64,000 nt of DNA from Macrostomum hystrix (taxonomy: Eukaryota; Platyhelminthes; Macrostomidae). Position 1 is the first letter of the stretch. Every line of letters starts with the position of its first letter. The stretch covers positions 3,253,501 through 3,317,500 of the forward strand of contig CATNEN010000037.1 in assembly GCA_950097015.1 (NCBI GenBank). Direction: 5' to 3'. Under the pieces are notes generated by a model. That model searched no databases. It was not told the origin of the DNA and saw only the letters and a list, made by a program, of their open reading frames with translations. Positions 1 to 11,950 of the stretch are shown here, piece by piece. A program made the position numbers and the translations under genes.

Positions 1-1060
1 CAGGGTTGGTCGCCTATCTTTGACGCTGCAGCCCGCACCTGGGCGGCCACCACTGGATCGTCGACTGCCGTTTCACATACGCGAAGAGCAGCCGCCGTCT
101 CTGTCGCATCAGCAGCAGATGCCTCAGCAGCGCTGCTTCTTTCTTATCGCCACAGAACAGTTGGACAGTGAGCGCGTCAGCGAGTACCAATTCCTGGTTG
201 TGGCAACTGACGATGAGCACGGCCGCGGTCACCGAGTGTCCAGCCTGGTCACCGTCTCAGTTCTGGACCAGAACGATCACACTCCAAAGATTTTCTTTCC
301 GTGCACAGATGAAAATTCTGCTGGACAGACGCAGCCAATGGAACTCAGGCAGTTTCATCGGCATCACAATGTCTCCTGGCGCGAAGCCGCCGGTTACACC
401 ATCGTCAAAGTCAACGCCAAAGACGATGACCGGGACAAAACGAGCAACGGACGATTCCAGTTTTCTCTGGAGCCAGTCCAGCTATTTACTATCGATCAGG
501 ACAACGGTGAAGTCAAGGTTGCAGCTCACATGCAGCAACGCGATATGGGGAAGCACCGGGTCCGGGTCACCGTTCGCGACTCTGGCCAGCCCAGCAGCTT
601 GAGCGCCAGCTGCGAGTTCTACATCACCGTGGACGCTTCACAGCCCCACAGCCTGCAGGTCGACTCGTCAGCCGGTGGCCTCGGAGGAGGAAGCACGCAG
701 CTGCGAGGCGATGGCGGAAGCAACTCGGGCGGCGGTGTCGGGGGCAGTCTCAGCAACGCCGGACTGAACTTCTTCCATCTGAACGATGCCAGCATCCTCA
801 TCGCTGTGGCTGCATTCATCTGTCTGCTGCTGATTGCCACCCTGCTGCTGCTGTGCTATGCCAGGCACTGGCACAATACGCCCGAGTTCCTGCCCGACCT
901 GTTGCAGATCTGCCTGGCACCCAGTGGTCGCCGGGCCAAGCCATGCGCCACGGAAGACCCAGACGCGGTAGCTTCGGCGGCCGCTTTGGCTGCCAACACC
1001 GTGTCCTCTGGCGGAGCTGAGTCTTTCATGAAGTTTGGCGAAAGACCCTCAATTAGTCAG
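1..1060 (+). CDS. Cadherin-family protein, exon with last EC domains, membrane helix and start of tail (5' partial)
   Basis: Adhesion receptor exon, open to the left window edge (frame of base 2, no stop upstream of base 20). Numbering from the codon at base 20: residues ~40-90 are the end of a cadherin repeat with the calcium-binding DQNDHTP motif (83-89). Residues ~95-206 form a further repeat with a DDDRDKTSNG stretch, LFTIDQDNGEV and RVTVRDSG, all typical of EC domains. A Gly/Ser-rich linker (~215-250) leads to one hydrophobic helix (~257-281) followed by Arg/His, giving a type I membrane topology. The tail continues to residue 347, where CAG|GTAAGT is a perfect donor, leaving phase 0. 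Family knowledge: calcium-dependent cell-cell adhesion at the plasma membrane. The subfamily (protocadherin or Fat-like) cannot be decided because the N-terminal part is outside the window. The open frame past 1060 is read-through into the intron. Confidence 0.88.
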
Positions 1061-1066
1061 GTAAGT
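1061..1066 (+). other. Splice donor of the cadherin exon
   Basis: CAG|GTAAGT matches the metazoan donor consensus at every position. The coding frame ends in phase 0. It opens an intron that, in the gene model given here, reaches to about 11950. Confidence 0.85.
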
Positions 1067-1111
1067 TTCCCAGATTACCTGAAATTTTTTGAGCTTTCTC
1101 AAAAATTTGTA

Positions 1112-1500
1112 GATTCTTAGCAGACTCTCGTTGTCTGTCTGGTAGATTTTTAGAAGACTCTCACCGACAGTGTGGTGGATTCTTCGAAGACTCTCACCGA
1201 CAGTGTGGTGGATTCTTCGAAGACTCTCACCGACAGTGTGGTGGATTTTTAGAAGACTCTCACCGACAGTGTGGTGGATTCTTCGAAGACTCTCACCGAC
1301 AGTGTGGTGGATTCTTCGAAGACTCTCACCGACAGTGTGGTGGATTTTTAGAAGACTCTCACCGACAGTGTGGTGGATTCTTCGAAGACTCTCACCGACA
1401 GTGTGGTGGATTCTTCGAAGACTCTCACCGACAGTGTGGTGGATTCTTCGAAGACTCTCACCGACAGTGTGGTGGATTCTTAGAAGACTCTCACCGACAT
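1112..1500. repeat. 33-bp minisatellite, about 11 copies, intronic
   Basis: Tandem unit containing GACTCTCACCGACAGTGTGG, followed by either TGGATTCTTCGAA or TGGATTTTTAGAA. The two subtypes alternate in a 2:1 pattern at first. The first unit is degenerate and lies only ~50 bp after the splice donor. Because 33 is divisible by 3, the array reads as an open frame of an 11-residue motif, but nothing suggests it is translated. Confidence 0.93.
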
Positions 1501-3860
1501 TTTAATGCTTGGTATATGTTTACGACTGAAGCTAAATAGACACTGGCTTCATAAATTCTCCATTTGTGGCCCATCATCTTGTCCCCCGACCCAAGGATTG
1601 CATTTACACCGACCCCGCCACGAACCCTTAAACACGAAGTTTCAAAAGCATCACCGAGTATTGAGATTTCAGAGTGAGTGCTGCCGTGGACCCGGCTGTA
1701 AAATCAACTATGCTATGACTCCCGCGCCAGCTGTTACTGGCATCCACGCCGCGAACTAGAGATCCCAGATCCCAGTGCTGTTGTTAGACGGGAACATCCC
1801 AAACGTATGTGGGCACAGATCGGGGACTTGCATCGCATTGGGAGCCAGCAGAGAGAGAGAGTAAAGGTGGCAGACCATATGGGCTTAGATGTAAATAGTC
1901 CGGCCAGTAAGTTCAGGGAAGCAAAGGTTTTATGACTCCTAAATCAGACTATGTCGCAACAGCTGCCTTCCTCTCCGTGTTTGTGCATCCTCCGTCTCTT
2001 CTGCAGTGTTTCTCTTCTCCAAATTGCTATGTAAGTTCTGCTGCTGCTTCTTGTCAAAGAAGTCTTCCGCTAAACGGGGTTTTGTAGCCTCTATTTTCAC
2101 ACAATTCAGTCATATGGGGTCCAACGAGTCACAAATCAGTTTTTTGGGTCTTAAGATAGGGTCCATTGTGTAAATAATAGTCAGGCTTGTTTCCTAGGAC
2201 AGAATCTAAACTACAGGCATGCGTCTTTTATCTCGTGTCGCTGGCCGCTAGTTCCGAATGTCAATTTTGGGAACCAGATAACAAACAGATGAGGTTAGAG
2301 CATCACGTTCAGCTAACAAATCAAGTGCGGGCACTTGATATTTCTCGGAAGGAAATAATTGTAGAGGAGTCACCCACTTGATTCCACCACAGGTGCACAG
2401 TTCGGTGCGAGTAACAACATAAACACCGTCTCACAGCAGTCACACTATGGCAATACTAAAAACCATAATAGATAAACCCCTTCTTTTCCTATACCTATTG
2501 CTATTAAGTTGTTCAGCACAATGTCCCACTTCTGACTATCGGAATACTAACCACTTCCTTTGCAAGGCTTCTTGTCTCTACCCTCTTAGTGCAAGAAACA
2601 GCAGTCGTAGTCTTCTAGAACAATGGCCTGGCCCAGCTAATAAAAATATCACTTAGCACTGGCAGTCACTCAAAGTGTGAGTTTTTAAACGATCGGAGTG
2701 AAAGTTGTTCTATAGATCTGGGCTATTGTCTGGGCTAGCTTACTACTGGGCAGTTATTTTAGACACGCATTCCACTTGAGCCACTGTAAGACAACTGTTT
2801 ACGAGTAGCTAACTCATGCAAAAGAGACTATTTGAGTAGTTTTTGAGTCGATATAGTGTAGGTGAAGTCAATGTGAGATGGGATGACACACAGGAAGTAG
2901 GAAAGCCTATGATCTGCAGACACTCGCAAACAGTTTGTCGTTAATCAAACACGCGCAATCACAGCAATAGCCTTAGCAACCTCTAGGTTGAGAATACCTT
3001 GACGAGGAAGTGCCTGGGGAAGCATAAATCAAAATTCTTTCTGAACAAAGTCGGATATTCAGATTCCCCCTGAAGAACGCGAGTGACTTACAAGCTCAGG
3101 CCTACATCCTGGTTTATAGCTGGACCCCGTGGGACCTAACACACTGTTCCCAAACAACACTTATCCCTTCTGAAGCCTATGCAGCATGATTTCCAAGCTT
3201 TGAAACTCCGCTATTCCGGTGTCAGCCATGACGATGTGAAATAAATTCAGAATAGATTTTATTTTCATTTCTATTTGTCCCTCTCGGCAAGTCACGCAAG
3301 ACACTTTCACTCGGACAAAATAGTGAGGCTCATTAATAATTCATTAGAATATTTTTAGTCTGTTAGGCCTTAAAAACTTCCGTGCGCCTTAGTTGGCACC
3401 GCCCCAAGCCTACTTAGAGGGATGTGGGATGAAGCGGAGAGGCTGGTGAGTCTTAATGCAATATTTCTGAGCTCGTCAGACAGAAATTGGCTCAAGGGCG
3501 GTACCCGCCATCTGCGCCCCTTGACTCTCCCTACCTCCCTCCCTCTGTCACTGTCCCGTCGTCTTCAGACTTCACTCCCGTTAGCCTGTCCACATTTTCC
3601 TCTCGAAGGATCCCATCTCCAGCTCTGTTTCCACCTCTCCATCTCTACATCCCTTTGCAGCTCTATCATTTTGAGTATAGAGTGGAATTTTGGCCTTCTT
3701 ATTCCAAGTTTGTCAGCTCAAAGCCGCTCTTCTGAAGCCACTCCCTGTGGCGGTCGCCTATTATTCGTCAAGCCGTTCAACCAGCGCGACACAAAAGCCT
3801 AACATTTTCTCAGCTAAAATTCAACCAACTTTCAACTAACCATAGAACCTAATCTTCCTG
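1501..3860. other. Intronic unique sequence
   Basis: About 2.3 kb of mixed-composition sequence after the first minisatellite. It has short chance open frames, a C/T-rich stretch near 3520-3660 and no recognisable protein, RNA gene or transposon. A possible tiny exon at 3393-3445 is listed separately. Confidence 0.6.
3393..3445 (+). CDS. Possible 53-nt cassette exon of the cadherin gene (weak)
   Basis: A pyrimidine-containing acceptor (CTTCCGTGCGCCTTAG) is followed by 53 nt of open, GC-rich sequence and a good donor CTG|GTGAGT. Entered in phase 0 from the exon ending at 1060, it reads LAPPQAYLEGCGMKRRG and leaves two bases. These join the exon at 11951 in the frame that reads SWDIQFRADIPVP. 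The phase match is suggestive, but an exon this short can arise by chance; only transcript data would settle it. Confidence 0.2.
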
Positions 3861-4426
3861 CGTCTCATTTCTCCCCTGTCTCATTTCTCCCCTGTCTCAT
3901 TTCTCCCCCGTCTCATCTACCCTCCGTCTCATTTCTCCCCTGTCTCATCTCCCTTGTGCCTCATCTCTCCCTCTCTCATCTCCCTTGTGTCTCAGTTCTA
4001 CCCTGTCTCATCTCTCCCCTGTCTCATCTCCCGTGTGTCTCAGTTCTACCCTGTCTCAACTCTCCCCTGTCTCATTTCTCCCCCGTCTCATCTACCCTCC
4101 GTCTCATCTCTCCCCTGTCTCATCTCCCGTGTGTCTCAGTTCTACCCTATCTCATCTCTCCCCTGTCTCATCTCCCGTGTGTCTCAGTTCTACCCTGTCT
4201 CATCTCTCCCCTGTCTCATCTCCCTTGTGTCTCATCTCTCCCCTGTCTCATCTCCCGTGTGTCTCAGTTCTACCCTGTCTCATCTCTCCCCTGTCTCATC
4301 TCCCGTGTGTCTCAGTTCTACCCTGTCTCATCTCTCCCCTGTTTCATCTCCCGTGTGTCTCAGTTCTACCCTGTCTCATCTCTCCCCTGTCTCATCTCCC
4401 GTGTGTCTCAGTTCTACCCTGTCTCT
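3861..4426. repeat. Pyrimidine-rich 16-bp repeat organised as 48-bp higher-order units
   Basis: 16-bp subunits of the type TGTCTCATCTCTCCCC, TGTCTCATCTCCCGTG and TGTCTCAGTTCTACCC follow one another in fixed order, making a 48-bp higher-order repeat of about 8-9 copies. Simpler TGTCTCATTTCTCCCC copies lie at the left edge. All three forward frames are open simply because the sequence lacks stop triplets. Confidence 0.93.
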
Positions 4427-6174
4427 CGCTGTGGTCTCGTGTATAATTTCCTTGGCCAATTCGCTGGCCTAATGGAAGGCATTCCTTAGTGAGCTGCATG
4501 GCAGGTAATTTGAGAACCAAATCCTGCATGATCAGGTCCCATCCGTATCACCCCACATTTTTTGTGTTTCCTTCGCTTGTCAATTCCCCCTGTCTCTCTC
4601 TTCCTCTCGTTCTTTCTCAGCCTCTTAGAGGATTAGGATGCTTTCCGGATCATATTTCCGGCCATCTGAAAGCTACCTGAAGCAGTCTAGATATGAGAAA
4701 TGAGAGCTAATATATTATTTCTGTCCATATAATATCGAACTGTCCTGCCGATGCTAAACTATGTAGAAAGTGAGACAAAGAAGGGGAAGACATTTTTTGA
4801 TACATGATGCAGCATCTCATTAGGTTTTCTTCCTTCATAAGAGGGGATAAATATCCCAGCCCCAAAGTGCCTGAAGAGCCTCATCCCCTCTGTTAGTTTT
4901 TGTGCTAGACTGAAGGTATGAAGCGGATGCTTCAGCTCCTGTCTGGTCTCCCGAAGGCTGAGTTGAGAATGGGATACGAGTCATACTGGGGTAACTTTTC
5001 CCATTCTCCCAGCTCTACCTCATTGGGGTGGGTCTAAAATAGCCTGTTGTGCGAGCCCTGTTGGGGGAGGGCGGTCCGTAGGGGGTTAAAGGGGAGTCAG
5101 AAACTGCCATCATCATCGGGTACCCGCAGCATCAGCAGCAGCAGCATCAGCAGCAGCAGCGGCAGCGGCAGCGGCAGCGGCAGCCGTTGAATTATTAATT
5201 GGCCTGTCCCCATTGTGGGAAGCTTGCAACAGAAATTTCCTCATACCGTGCAGCCTTTCAGCCTCCCCAAACTCCCAACCTGAATGCAGAAAATTTTGCG
5301 ACAATTCATTTTTTTAAACGTCAAACTCAACTTTGCCTTTACCTGCAATGCGGATCTCTCGGGTTGCAATTTTAATTGGGCATGGCTCATGGTCTCTGAG
5401 CCGCATATGTTGCGCGGCGCATCTAAACACTGTGTACTGTCCATGTCCATGGACACACACACAGACACACGAATTTCTGTACCAGCCTGGGAAGCAATTG
5501 GAAATTAAGTGTCTCGCTCAATAACACAATTTTTTCCGCGGGAAATATATTCGAACTTTCGACCGTTCGGTCAGATTATCGATGCTTCTAATCAGTAAAG
5601 TAATTGTTGTTTTCTAGCACCAATAAATAATTATGTTCTCAAACAAATTGCAGCCACTCAGTCAGCCACTCTATCAAGCCACCATCATCAACTCACGTGG
5701 ACCCGTTTACGATTGCGCCTCTGGTGAGATAAACTTTGAAAATAATGCCTTATCTTTCTTATAATAAGACTTATATTGTGACCAAGACTTTATCATGCTT
5801 CATAAAATTACATGGAATCACTGCTCATTTAGAAGAAAAAGGACTTGACTGGTTATAAAAATAATTAATTGTCATTTACAAAATTAGACACGCATGGCCG
5901 GCTGTGTCTTTGAAATTGCCTTTTTACCTTGGCATGCTCGGTCGGTCACGTGTGTGTGTGTATATATATGGTTGCTCAAGTCTTATTTTGATCACATACT
6001 GCATTGGCGCTGGGCTTGGTGTATTAGGAACCCTTCGCTAAGCATCCTTAGATTGCTAATGCTCCACTGAGCTTCAAAAAAATCCCCCGCTGCCGTGGAT
6101 TTGAATTAAGCATTGGCTCCGCTTTCTAAGTAGTAGTCTGAGATGCCTATAGAAAAGCTGGGATTGCTCAGACA
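4427..6174. other. Intronic unique sequence with microsatellites
   Basis: No gene recognised. It contains a GCA/GCG triplet run (5127-5185), a short CA run (about 5453-5470), and a TG/TA run (about 5951-5969). Open frames near 5284-5524 overlap on both strands and look like chance. Confidence 0.6.
5127..5185. repeat. CAG/CGG-type triplet repeat, non-coding
   Basis: Interrupted GCAGCATCAGCAGCAGCAG followed by four or five GCAGCG units. It has no splice context and lies mid-intron. It resembles the CAG runs inside the coding exons of this window but is not in a supported reading frame. Confidence 0.8.
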
Positions 6175-8424
6175 GTCTAGTTTGAAATGGTAAGATGACT
6201 GTTTAGTTTGAAATGGTAAGATGACTGTTTAGTTTGAAATGGTAAGATGACTGTTTAGTTTGAGTAGGCTAAACTGTTTAGTCTGAGTAGGTTTGACTGT
6301 TTAGTTTAAGTAGGTTAGATGACTGTTTAGTTTGAGTAGTAGTTTTAACTGTTTAGTTTGAGTAGTTTTGACTGTTTAGTTTGAGTAGTTTTGACTGTTT
6401 AGTTTGAGTAGTTTTGACTGTTTAGTTTGAGTAGTAGTTTTAACTGTTTAGTTTGAGTAGTAGTTTTAACTGTTTAGTTTGAGTAGTTTTGACTGTTTAG
6501 TTTGAGTAGTTTTGACTGTTTAGTTTGAGTAGTAGTTTTAACTGTTTAGTTTGAGTAGTTTTGACTGTTTAGTTTGAGTAGTTTTGACTGTTTAGTTTGA
6601 GTAGTTTTGACTGTTTAGTTTGAGTAGTTTTGACTGTTTAGTTTGAGTAGTTTTGACTGTTTAGTTTGAGTAGTTTTAACTGTTTAGTTTGAGTAGTTTT
6701 GACTGTTTAGTTTGAGTAGTTTTGACTGTTTAGTTTGAGTAGTTTTGACTGTTTAGTTTGAGTAGTTTTGACTGTTTAGTTTGAGTAGTTTTGACTGTTT
6801 AGTTTGAGTAGTTTTAACTGTTTAGTTTGAGTAGTAGTTTTAACTGTTTAGTTTGAGTAGTTTTGACTGTTTAGTTTGAGTAGTTTTGACTGTTTAGTTT
6901 GAGTAGTTTTGACTGTTTAGTTTGAGTAGTTTTGACTGTTTAGTTTGAGTAGTTTTGACTGTTTAGTTTGAGTAGTTTTGACTGTTTAGTTTGAGTAGTT
7001 TTAACTGTTTAGTTTGAGTAGTTTTGACTGTTTAGTTTGAGTAGTTTTAACTGTTTAGTTTGAGTAGTTTTGACTGTTTAGTTTGAGTAGTTTTGACTGT
7101 TTAGTTTGAGTAGTTTTGACTGTTTAGTTTGAGTAGTTTTGACTGTTTAGTTTGAGTAGTTTTGACTGTTTAGTTTGAGTAGTTTTAACTGTTTAGTTTG
7201 AGTAGTAGTTTTAACTGTTTAGTTTGAGTAGTTTTGACTGTTTAGTTTGAGTAGTTTTGACTGTTTAGTTTGAGTAGTTTTGACTGTTTAGTTTGAGTAG
7301 TTTTGACTGTTTAGTTTGAGTAGTTTTGACTGTTTAGTTTGAGTAGTTTTGACTGTTTAGTTTGAGTAGTTTTAACTGTTTAGTTTGAGTAGTTTTGACT
7401 GTTTAGTTTGAGTAGTTTTAACTGTTTAGTTTGAGTAGTTTTGACTGTTTAGTTTGAGTAGTTTTGACTGTTTAGTTTGAGTAGTTTTGACTGTTTAGTT
7501 TGAGTAGTTTTGACTGTTTAGTTTGAGTAGTTTTGACTGTTTAGTTTGAGTAGTTTTAACTGTTTAGTTTGAGTAGTTTTGACTGTTTAGTTTGAGTAGT
7601 TTTGACTGTTTAGTTTGAGTAGTTTTGACTGTTTAGTTTGAGTAGTTTTGACTGTTTAGTTTGAGTAGTTTTGACTGTTTAGTTTGAGTAGTTTTGACTG
7701 TTTAGTTTGAGTAGTTTTGACTGTTTAGTTTGAGTAGTTTTGACTGTTTAGTTTGAGTAGTTTTAACTGTTTAGTTTGAGTAGTTTTGACTGTTTAGTTT
7801 GAGTAGTTTTAACTGTTTAGTTTGAGTAGTTTTGACTGTTTAGTTTGAGTAGTTTTGACTGTTTAGTTTGAGTAGTTTTGACTGTTTAGTTTGAGTAGTT
7901 TTGACTGTTTAGTTTGAGTAGTTTTGACTGTTTAGTTTGAGTAGTTTTGACTGTTTAGTTTGAGTAGTTTTGACTGTTTAGTTTGAGTAGTTTTGACTGT
8001 TTAGTTTGAGTAGTTTTGACTGTTTAGTTTGAGTAGGTTCGACTGTTTAGTTTGAGTAGTTTTGACTGTTTAGTTTGAGTAGTTTTGACTGTTTAGTTTG
8101 AGTAGTTTTGACTGTTTAGTTTGAGTAGTTTTGACTGTTTAGTTTGAGTAGTTTTGACTGTTTAGTTTGAGTAGTTTTGACTGTTTAGTTTGAGTAGTTT
8201 TGACTGTTTAGTTTGAGTAGTTTTGACTGTTTAGTTTGAGTAGTTTTGACTGTTTAGTTTGAGTAGTTTTGACTGTTTAGTTTGAGTAGTTTTGACTGTT
8301 TAGTTTGAGTAGTTTTGACTGTTTAGTTTGAGTAGTTTTGACTGTTTAGTTTGAGTAGTTTTGACTGTTTAGTTTGAGTAGTTTTGACTGTTTAGTTTGA
8401 GTAGTTTTGACTGTTTAGTTTGAG
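6175..8424. repeat. 23-bp satellite, about 95 copies, intronic
   Basis: Core unit GTTTAGTTTGAGTAGTTTT plus GACT or AACT. The left edge (6175-6330) carries divergent 26-bp forms with GAAATGGTAAGAT, and an extra GTA gives 26-bp variants inside. The centre and right are highly uniform. A 16-unit block of 371 bp is repeated back to back (starting near 6831 and 7202). The array ends abruptly at 8424. Confidence 0.96.
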
Positions 8425-9080
8425 CTTGTTTTACTCTTTTGTTTTTGTATAATTCGATTCCGAAAGCATAAAAATCTCAAAGTGAATATTTTAGAAGCAA
8501 ATGTTGAGAAGTTAATTGAATTGACACAGATAAGGACTAAGAAATGTTACATTTTCTGAATTTTCACTTCGAGCACACTCATAATCATCACTTTAATAAG
8601 AATGTGTCAATTTAAAAAAAATGCGGCTATAGTCTCTTTCCCGGAGAACATTGTATCGATTTCAAGAAAACGGTTCACTTTACATCCGCGGGCATTTTTA
8701 TGACTCGCAAAGGCAGCAGCAGCCATCTAAATAACTGGTCTCTTGTGAAAGCAAAGTGGTTTTTTAACTGTTTCTTTGTTTCCGCTCTGTTTCGCCCCGG
8801 TCAGTCCCGTCTTACCTGTAGGCATCAATGCTGCTTTTGTTTGCTCAAATAACAAAGGTCAGGTGAGTGGAGCAGAGTGGCATGCGAAAGAATGAGAGCG
8901 TCTCAAACTGAGCAGAACTTGCTCAGGGTTCCAAAACTCCAGGGTTCCAAACTGCTCTGCTTGGTAGCTTAGTAAACACTGAATCAATTGGCTGGGGTTC
9001 TGACAGGCTCCCTAATTGAAGAAAACTCGGGTCATCCTTCTTATGGTTTTAGGGGTGGCTGAAATTTTGAGCAGCAGGTT
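8425..9080. other. Intronic unique sequence
   Basis: AT-rich DNA with no supported gene. It has a small CAG run near 8713 and no transposon signature that I can recognise. Confidence 0.55.
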
Positions 9081-9300
9081 CTGCTGCTGCTTCCTGGTAG
9101 CTGTGTGCTTGCTTTTCCTGCCCTCTCTCGTCCTTTCCTCTCCATCCTTTCTTTTATTCTCTCTTCATTTCTCTCTTCTCTCCACACTCACCTCCCAATC
9201 CCATCTCTCCTCTTATGGGATAGATTAGCAATCCATTCTATTCCCTCAACCATGGGATAGATTAGCAATCAATTTTATTCTCTCATCTATGGGATATTTT
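9081..9300. repeat. Diverged copy of the 9.8-10.9 kb block with two to three satellite seed units
   Basis: TGCTGCTGCTTCCTGGTAGC at 9081 recurs at 9813, followed in both places by a GCTTGCTTTTC stretch and a C/T-rich tract. Then ATGGGATAGATTAGCAATC occurs twice (near 9216 and 9252), with a decayed third copy. This is the same unit that forms the large 36-bp array from 10.85 kb. The pieces stand in the same order at both sites, so one block probably duplicated and the second expanded. Confidence 0.7.
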
Positions 9301-9812
9301 TTAGTCTATTCTAGGTGAGAAGTTGTTTCATTATTCTCGTCATGATAACTTTTTTGGAAAACTAAACTAATCTCGAGCTTAAGGCAAATAAACAAGTCTA
9401 GGCTATTCTCACAAGGAAAGTTAGCCGTTCAATCACTCCAAATAGTTCTATCTCTTTCTCAGACAAACGCCAGAAAGTAGGCAGCGCAGCGGTCTCTCAT
9501 TTTTTCGACCCTGATTCGCCAGTCGGAGAAAACACACTCGGGATTCCGCTAAGCCATGAAATCATCAATCTGACATTCCTCTCTGACCTCGCGGATTACT
9601 GATCCGAGCTTCCAGAACTGGCATCTGCGAAGGATTATAGCGAAGAAATTCCATTATTCCCAACCAATTATCTTCCCCATCTGGGATCAGAGTTCGATTC
9701 GACTCAGACGGCAGTTCACAATGATCCAATATAGTAACCAATTTGGCTGCCTACAGCCAATCAGGACCAAGGTCGCAATTCACACAGTTTTAACGCACAA
9801 TTCTGAACCCAT
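9301..9812. other. Intronic unique sequence
   Basis: No gene, RNA or mobile element recognised in this stretch between the two related C/T-rich blocks. Confidence 0.55.
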
Positions 9813-9900
9813 TGCTGCTGCTTCCTGGTAGCCGTGCTTGCTTTTCTTTTGCTTGCTCTCGTCCCTTTCCTCTCTTTCCTTTACTCTTTTCTCTCGTCAT

Positions 9901-10430
9901 CCATCTCCTCTCTCCTCTCTCCTCTCTCCTCTCTCTACTCTCTACTCTATCCTCTCTCCTCTCTCCTCTCTCCTCTCCCCTCTCCCCTCTCCCCTCTCCC
10001 CTCTCTCCTCTCTCCTCTCTCCTCTCTCCTCTCTCCTCTCTCTTCTCTCCTCTCTCCTTTCTCCTCTCTCCTCTCTCCTCTCTCCTCTCTCTACTCTCTA
10101 CTCTATCCTCTCTCCTCTCTCCTCTCTCCTCTCCACTCTCCCCTCTCCCCTCTCTCCTCTCTCCTCTCTCCTCTCTACTCTCCCCTCTCTCCTCTCTCTT
10201 CTCTCCTCTCTCCTTTCTCCTCTCTCCTCTCTACTCTTTCCTCTCTCTACTCTCTCCTCTCTACTCTATCCTCTCTACTCTATCCTCTCTCCTCTTTCCT
10301 CTCTCCTCTCTCCTCTCTCTACTCTCTACTCTATCCTCTCTCCTCTTTCCTCTCTCCTCTCTCCTCTCTCTACTCTCTACTCTCTCCTCTCTCCTCTCTC
10401 CTCTCTCCTCTCTCCTCTCTCCTCTCTCTC
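9901..10430. repeat. 530-bp homopyrimidine tract built from CTCTCTC heptamers
   Basis: Almost pure C/T on the plus strand. The basic unit is a 7-mer (CTCTCTC), interrupted by TCTACTC and TATCCTC variants that recur in longer blocks (near 9935, 10090, 10318 and 10366). A few A residues are the only purines. Long mirror-symmetric pyrimidine tracts can form triplex (H-DNA) structures; that property is inferred here, not observed. Confidence 0.93.
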
Positions 10431-10851
10431 CATCACCTGTGCCCAGACGTAACTGCCACATGGGTTGGCGGATCGCAATGTAGCATTATTCAATGCTTCT
10501 ATCTTACGAGCGTATTTACTTGGGAAACTTTCACCTCTTTGATTAGCGAATGGGAGCTCATAGCTTAGCGAGAAGCATACACCGAATCCCCAATGCCCCG
10601 TGTTAAAAATTTGTCCCAGTTTTGCTCCCATCGGCACTGGCGCTCGCTGCCTTCATTCTGTCTAGTCGACAGACCGAATTATTACCACTCGGACCTCGTC
10701 TGCGTCATAATGGCTGACTCGGATGCAACCTTTCTTACAAATGTTCCCATTTTAAATACTGCCTTATCGGTCTGGCACATTTCTGGGAAATGTTTTAAAG
10801 CAGTTTTTTGTTCTAATCTTGCAAAGGCAAATATTGCCTAATTCCTTTTCT
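10431..10851. other. Intronic unique sequence between two arrays
   Basis: About 420 bp without a recognisable gene. Short open frames on both strands overlap each other and have no splice context. Confidence 0.5.
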
Positions 10852-11859
10852 GTTCCTTTATCCATGGAATAGATTAGCAATCCATTCTATTCCTTCATCC
10901 ATGGATAGATCAGCAATCCATTCTATTCCTTTATCCATGGGATAGATTAGCAATCCATTCTACTCCTTCATCCATGGATAGATCAGCAATCCATTCTACT
11001 CCTTCATCCATGGATAGATCAGCAATCCATTCTACTCCTTCATCCATGGATAGATCAGCAATCCATTCTATTCCTTCATCCATGGGATAGATTAGCAATC
11101 CATTCTATTCCTTCATCCATGGGATAGATTAGCAATCCATTCTATTCCTTCATCCATGGGATAGATCAGCAATCCATTCTATTCCTTCATCCATGGGATA
11201 GATTAGCAATCCATTCTATTCCTTCATCCATGGGATAGATTAGCAATCCATTCTATTCCTTCATCCATGGGATAGATTAGCAATCCATTCTATTCCTTCA
11301 TCCATGGATAGATCAGCAATCCATTCTACTCCTTCATTCATGGAATAGATTAGCAATCCATTCTACTCCTTCATCCATGGATAGATCAGCAATCCATTCT
11401 ACTCCTTCATCCATGGATAGATCAGCAATCCATTCTATTCCTTCATCCATGGATAGATCAGCAATCCATTCTATTCCTTCATCCATGGATAGATCAGCAA
11501 TCCATTCTACTCCTTCATCCATGGATAGATCAGCAATCCATTCTACTCCTTCATCCATGGATAGATCAGCAATCCATTCTACTCCTTCATCCATGGATAG
11601 ATCAGCAATCCATTCTATTCCTTCATCCATGGATAGATCAGCAATCCATTCTACTCCTTCATTCATGGAATAGATTAGCAATCCATTCTATTCCTTCATC
11701 CATGGATAGATCAGCAATCCATTCTATTCCTTCATCCATGGATAGATCAGCAATCCATTTTACTCCTTCATCCATGGATAGATCAGCAATCCATTCTACT
11801 CCTTCATCCATGGATAGATCAGCAATCCATTTTACTCCTTTATCTATGGGATAGATTAG
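10852..11859. repeat. 36/37-bp minisatellite, about 27 copies, intronic
   Basis: The unit contains ATGGATAGATCAGCAATCCA and ends TTCTA(C/T)TCCTTCATCC. A 37-bp subtype reads ATGGGATAGATTAGCAATC. The 37-bp type dominates the left half and the 36-bp type the right half, so two homogenised subfamilies sit side by side. Open frames on both strands (12-residue period) are a by-product of the unit length. Confidence 0.95.
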
Positions 11860-11950
11860 ATTGAAAATATCCAAGTTGGGATTATCAGAAGTTGGGAAAA
11901 CGCTCAGTGGTCCAGGGGAAATCTAAAAAACGGCTTCTCTCTCACTGCAG

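Noticed and set aside
9812-10568. Leu/Ser-rich frames of up to 244 residues
   Set aside because: Pure CTCTC pyrimidine repeat, open in three frames, with no coding character.
11334-11874. Open frames on both strands with a 12-residue period
   Set aside because: Both strands open over the same 36-bp repeat; no start or splice context.
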